A stretch of DNA of 64,000 nt, from the NCBI RefSeq assembly GCF_000830985.1, contig NZ_CP007151.1, positions 2,542,001 to 2,606,000 of the forward strand. Reading direction: 5' to 3'. Numbering within the stretch: position 1 is the first letter of the stretch; each line of letters starts with the position of its first letter. Source of the stretch: Marinobacter similis (GTDB taxonomy: Bacteria; Pseudomonadota; Gammaproteobacteria; Pseudomonadales; Oleiphilaceae). This document shows positions 60,714 to 64,000 of the stretch, piece by piece. Both the position numbers and the translations under genes were made by a program. Below the pieces are notes generated by a model. That model was not told where the DNA came from and did not search any database. It saw only the letters and a program-made list of their open reading frames with translations.

Positions 60714-63064
60714 TCAGGAGACTGCGGACGCCTTACAGTATTGTTCCAGTACTGCCCTCAACATTTCAATATTGACAGGCTTGGCTACGAACGAATCCAT
60801 GCCGGCGCGTCGGCATTTTTCCTCATCTTCTTCCATGGCACTGGCTGTGAGCGCCACCACAGGGGTGCGATCACGCTGGTTTGTGGCTTCCCACTGCCGC
60901 AGTCGCCGTGTGGCTTCAAATCCGTCAACCCGGGGCATCACACAATCCATGAAGATCAGATCGAACGGATTGACCTGCCACAGACTGGCGGCTGCTTCGC
61001 CATCGTTGGCCGTCATCACATCACAGCCCAGTTTTTCCAGCAGCCTGCGGGTGAGAGTGCGGTTGACTGGATTGTCTTCAACCAGCAGCACTTTCATCCG
61101 TCCACAGGGCAGTTCCCGACGGCGGGATGAATCGGTGACGGCCTGCAGCGAGAACCGGGTCAGGAATCGCCGTTCCTTTTTTGCCGCGTCTGCGAAGAGC
61201 TGATTCAGAATAGGCATCAGGCAGGACTCGCGCAGCGACTTGCTCAGGAACGCGTCGGCGCCGGCTTGGCGGAAGTGTTCCGCATCGCCGCGCTGGGGGT
61301 TAGATGACAGCATCAGCAGGCGCATGTCGGCCCACAATGGGTTGCCGCGAATCTGCCGGCACAGGAGGTCGCTGTCCATGTCCGGAACAAAGCCATCCAG
61401 AACAATGGCGTCAAACGGCTGCTGGCTGTCAAAGGCCTGGCGAAGGGAAGTCAGTGCCTCGCCGGCAGATTTTACAGCCTCAATGTGAACGTCATGCCGG
61501 GAGAGCATTTCCAGAGTAATCTTGCGGGAAAGCTCGTAAGAGTCCACCACCAGGATGCGGCGGTTTTTAACCATCCGGTCATCTGGCCTGACCCGGGTTG
61601 AGCTTTCCGGTGCTACCGGAAGTTTGAGCTCGATCCAGAAGGTGGAGCCTTCGCCAGGACGACTCTCCAGATCCAGTGAACCCTCCATCAGATTGACCAG
61701 CTGTCGGCAAATGGTCAGGCCAAGGCCGGCACCGGGCAGCTGTCGCTGAAAGCGTTGTTCAAGCTGAACGTAGGGTTCACACACCAGGGGAATATCTTGG
61801 GGATTGATGCCAACGCCGGTGTCTTCAACCGCAAGGCGAAGCCTGAGCTCGCCGTCGCGCCGGCCGAGCACTTCAATGCTGATCAACACGTGGCCGGAAT
61901 CGGTGAATTTGATGGCATTGGAGGTCAGGTTGAGAAGAATTTGGCGAACCCGAACCGGGTCGCCCTTCAGAACCCAGGGCAGGTTCTCATCAATACGCAG
62001 CTCGAGCGCCAGGCCTTTTTCTCGTGCCCTGGGCCCAAGCATGTGCACCAGATCGTTCAGGGTTTCCCGCAGATCAAATGGAATATCGTCCAGTACCAGT
62101 TTGCCCGCTTCCATTGCTGAAATATCAAGCAGATCATTGATAATGGCTGACAAGCCTTCGGATGCGTTCAGCAGGGTGGCAACGTATTCGCTCTGTTCCT
62201 GGTCCAGGGGGGTGTCGGTGAGCAGGTTGGCATAGCCGAGCACTGATTGCAGGGGGATGCGGAGTTCGTGGCTGACGTTGGCGAGAAACTGGTTCTTGGC
62301 GTGATTGGCTCTTACCGCTTGATCCCGTTCGCCCTGGGATTGGATCGTAGTCTGGCGCAGGGACTGGGTGTCTTCGAGGATCTGGAGTCGCATCTTGTTC
62401 AGCGCCTGCTCCAGTTCGGTCAGCTCATCCGGCGTTTTGGGTGGGGAGCGTTTGAGCTTTAGCGGATCAACCAAAGCATCCAGATTGAGTCTGGCGGCGT
62501 AGTCGGCCATGGCCTCAAGGTGCCGCGAAAGCGTCAGGCGAACAATGATCAGCAACCCAAAGGTGCCCAGCATGACCACAATGGACTGAAACAGCAGGTT
62601 CAGCAACGCCCGATCCCTGAGGTCGTCGTAGATGCGCTCCACCGACGAAGTGAGGGTGAGCTTGCCAACATCTTCGGGGCTGCGAAACGTGGACCGGTCG
62701 AAAATCAGAGGAAAGGTCTGGGAGATGACCCGGCCTTCGGGAAAGGTGCCGGTGGTGAACTCGTCACCGGTCGTGGTAATGACCCGGGCGTGCTGGATAG
62801 CATTGACGGCTTTCATATCATCGAGCTGTTGGCAACCTCGCTGTAATTCATCAACCAGATGTTGTTACTCATACTGCCCGACACCAATTCGGCAGCACGG
62901 GCCTGGGTGCTTTGCAGGTCTTCCTTCCGGCGTTCAAATTCGCCGATCATCTGGATACCGGTCGCAACCAGTGAAAACATCAGGCTGAACAGCAACACAT
63001 ACGCAAGTAACCGGGCCGCGAGCGGCCTGATTCCCAGGCGTTTTAAAAACCGGTTTGAAGGCAA
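60714..63064 (-). CDS. Hybrid sensor histidine kinase with two receiver domains (frameshifted)
   Basis: About 783 residues. N-terminal membrane helix ([20 protein letters not shown]), a short periplasmic region of roughly 130 residues, a second helix ([19 protein letters not shown]) and HAMP-like linker. The DHp domain has the phospho-His in [19 protein letters not shown]; ATPase boxes are N ([17 protein letters not shown]), G1 (VEDTGVGI) and G2 ([11 protein letters not shown]). Receiver 1 ([23 protein letters not shown]) has Ser in place of one Asp of the acid pair. Receiver 2 ([31 protein letters not shown]) is intact. No HPt domain. The frame breaks near 62823, and one added C (AACAGCTCGATG to AACAGCCTCGATG) restores it. 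It is BarA-like in layout, but the signal and output are unknown. Confidence 0.92.
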
Positions 63065-63107
63065 TGCACGAGTTCCCTGTGTCGACGACTAACTCACCTG
63101 CCGGAGT

Positions 63108-63850
63108 TTAACAGACAGTTAGGACTTCGACACGTTCCTGTGAATCAAGGTTCACGAAGCGAAAGCGAACGTTCAAATCGTAAAGGTGCGCCCCGTAAAT
63201 ACGCTCTTCCTGCCGGCCTCGGCGGAACGAGGGCCGTGGGTCGTAACTGACCACGTCTTTGATCAGGTTTTGCAGGTCCGGGTAATCCTCAGGCGGGAGG
63301 GCCTGGAGTTGTTGTTCTGCCTCTGGCAGGAACGAGACCGGCAGCCGCTCAGTGGGCGGGCTGTCGGCCCATCCAGTGAGGCCTCGGGCACGGCGTCGGA
63401 AAATGGCAGGTAGGGTTTGATGTCGAGAATAGGGGTGCCGTCGATCAGGTCGTGATCGCTGATGTTCAGGATCAGTCGGCCGTCTCTGCGGCTGAGCCCC
63501 CGGTTCCTGACCACCGAGAGCCCCAGGCTGTTGGGCCTGAATGGCGACCGGCTGGCAAACACACCTACCTTGCGGTTACCGCCAAGACGAGGTGGCCGAA
63601 CCACTGGCCGCCACTCGGCGCGAACCGCTTCGTGGAACTGAAAGGTGAGCCAGAGATGGGTAGCCGATTCCAAACCCCGAAACGCATCCTCACGATCGTA
63701 AGGTGGTTCGATGACAAGTTCCGCATGGGCGTATCGGGTCAGTCCTGGTTGCCGAGGCACGCCGAACTTGTCGCGAAAACACGACCGGGTGAGAGCGATT
63801 GGCGTAAGTGTCAGGGCGTCCTGCGCGGGACGGGACGGGTGTCTTGGCAT
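63108..63850 (-). CDS. trmO: tRNA (N6-threonylcarbamoyladenosine(37)-N6)-methyltransferase TrmO (frameshifted)
   Basis: TsaA/YaeB-family SAM methyltransferase making m6t6A37 in tRNA-Thr. The N-terminal barrel has CFRDKFGVPRQPGLTRYAHA, then FASRSPFRPNSLGLSVVR and SDHDLIDGTPILDIKPYLP, the family core. The frame breaks near 63346, and one added G (AGCGGCTG to AGCGGGCTG) restores LPVSFLPEAEQQLQALPPED and the C-terminal PRPSFRRGRQEERIYGAHLY, giving 247 residues. It begins 3 nt after the stop of the gene at the right edge, so they are likely co-transcribed. Confidence 0.92.
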
Positions 63851-63852
63851 AG

Positions 63853-64000
63853 TTAATCCAGGTAAGGGCGTTCAAGGCTGCCGGAAAAATACAATTCTAT
63901 CCTGAAAAGCACCGATGCCCGGTCCTTGAAACTCTCTTCCCGCGGAAATTCCAGCGCAGGAATTACTTCCGCGTAAACCCAGTCACTGTGCAAGCGGTAC
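63853..64000 (-). CDS. Unidentified protein, C-terminal 48 codons (cut by window edge)
   Basis: An open frame on minus reaches the right edge and stops at 63853. The visible end reads SDWVYAEVIPALEFPREESF and continues LFRIELYFSGSLERPYLD. I do not recognise the family. It is treated as a real gene because the frame is open through the edge and trmO starts 3 nt after its stop, as in an operon. Confidence 0.5.
   Translation of the reverse strand, partial: YRLHSDWVYAEVIPALEFPREESFKDRASVLFRIELYFSGSLERPYLD

Overview
The window is about 64 kb of chromosomal DNA from a gammaproteobacterium. Gene content, gene order and protein style fit Marinobacter or a close relative; this is inference, since no rRNA or other marker is present. 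Almost everything is core genome: about 50 protein genes, no tRNA or rRNA, no CRISPR array and no transposase.

Layout. 1-6.4 kb, minus strand: leuS (cut by the left edge), lnt, corC, ybeY, phoH and miaB, with a zinc-ribbon gene on plus. 6.6-7.3 kb: trmH. 7.4-10.1 kb: the one clearly accessory segment, a DUF2235 (Tle1-type) lipase effector gene and a DUF2931-like lipoprotein gene, the probable immunity partner. A cluster of three hairpins runs into the effector start codon. 10.1-17.8 kb, minus: yejK, cysD-cysN, a PilZ protein and gatC-gatA-gatB. 18.1-27.3 kb, plus: mreBCD, maf, rng, yhdP and a nitrilase-family gene. 27.3-36.7 kb, minus: yjgA, mgtE and the kdsD-kdsC-lptC-lptA-lptB-rpoN-hpf-ptsN-rapZ-ptsO cluster, which links Kdo/LPS export to sigma-54 and the nitrogen PTS. 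37-48.9 kb, mostly plus: mlaFEDCB, ibaG, murA, hisG, hisD, hisC, a Nif3-family gene, yhcB/zapG (minus), zapE and a thiolase. 49-55.5 kb, plus: a DUF1302-DUF1329 envelope pair and a MalT-type LuxR regulator. 55.5-64 kb, minus: a PlsC-family acyltransferase, a Bax-like glucosaminidase, a 744-residue lipoprotein of unknown role, yfaZ, yacG, a hybrid histidine kinase, trmO and a gene cut by the right edge.

A striking global property is that at least 21 otherwise intact, mostly essential genes are broken by frameshifts. In 19 of them the total length is exactly one base short of a multiple of three. Where I could identify the site, one C or G beside a short C/G run usually restores the family sequence. 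This looks like systematic single-base deletion in the assembly rather than biology, so broken genes are annotated here as whole genes with the shift noted.

The most interesting non-coding signal is a family of intergenic hairpin elements. Two copies flank hisD-hisC. They share a roughly 54-nt core of two small hairpins with GGA(T/C) in or near the loop, but have entirely different 20-26 bp outer stems, each nearly perfectly self-complementary. A related hairpin cluster lies on the effector translation start, and a single GGAT-type hairpin follows the thiolase gene. Other points of note are a CysN with a degenerate APS-kinase-like tail, a terminator 20 nt upstream of ptsN, and a possible AUU start for mreC.
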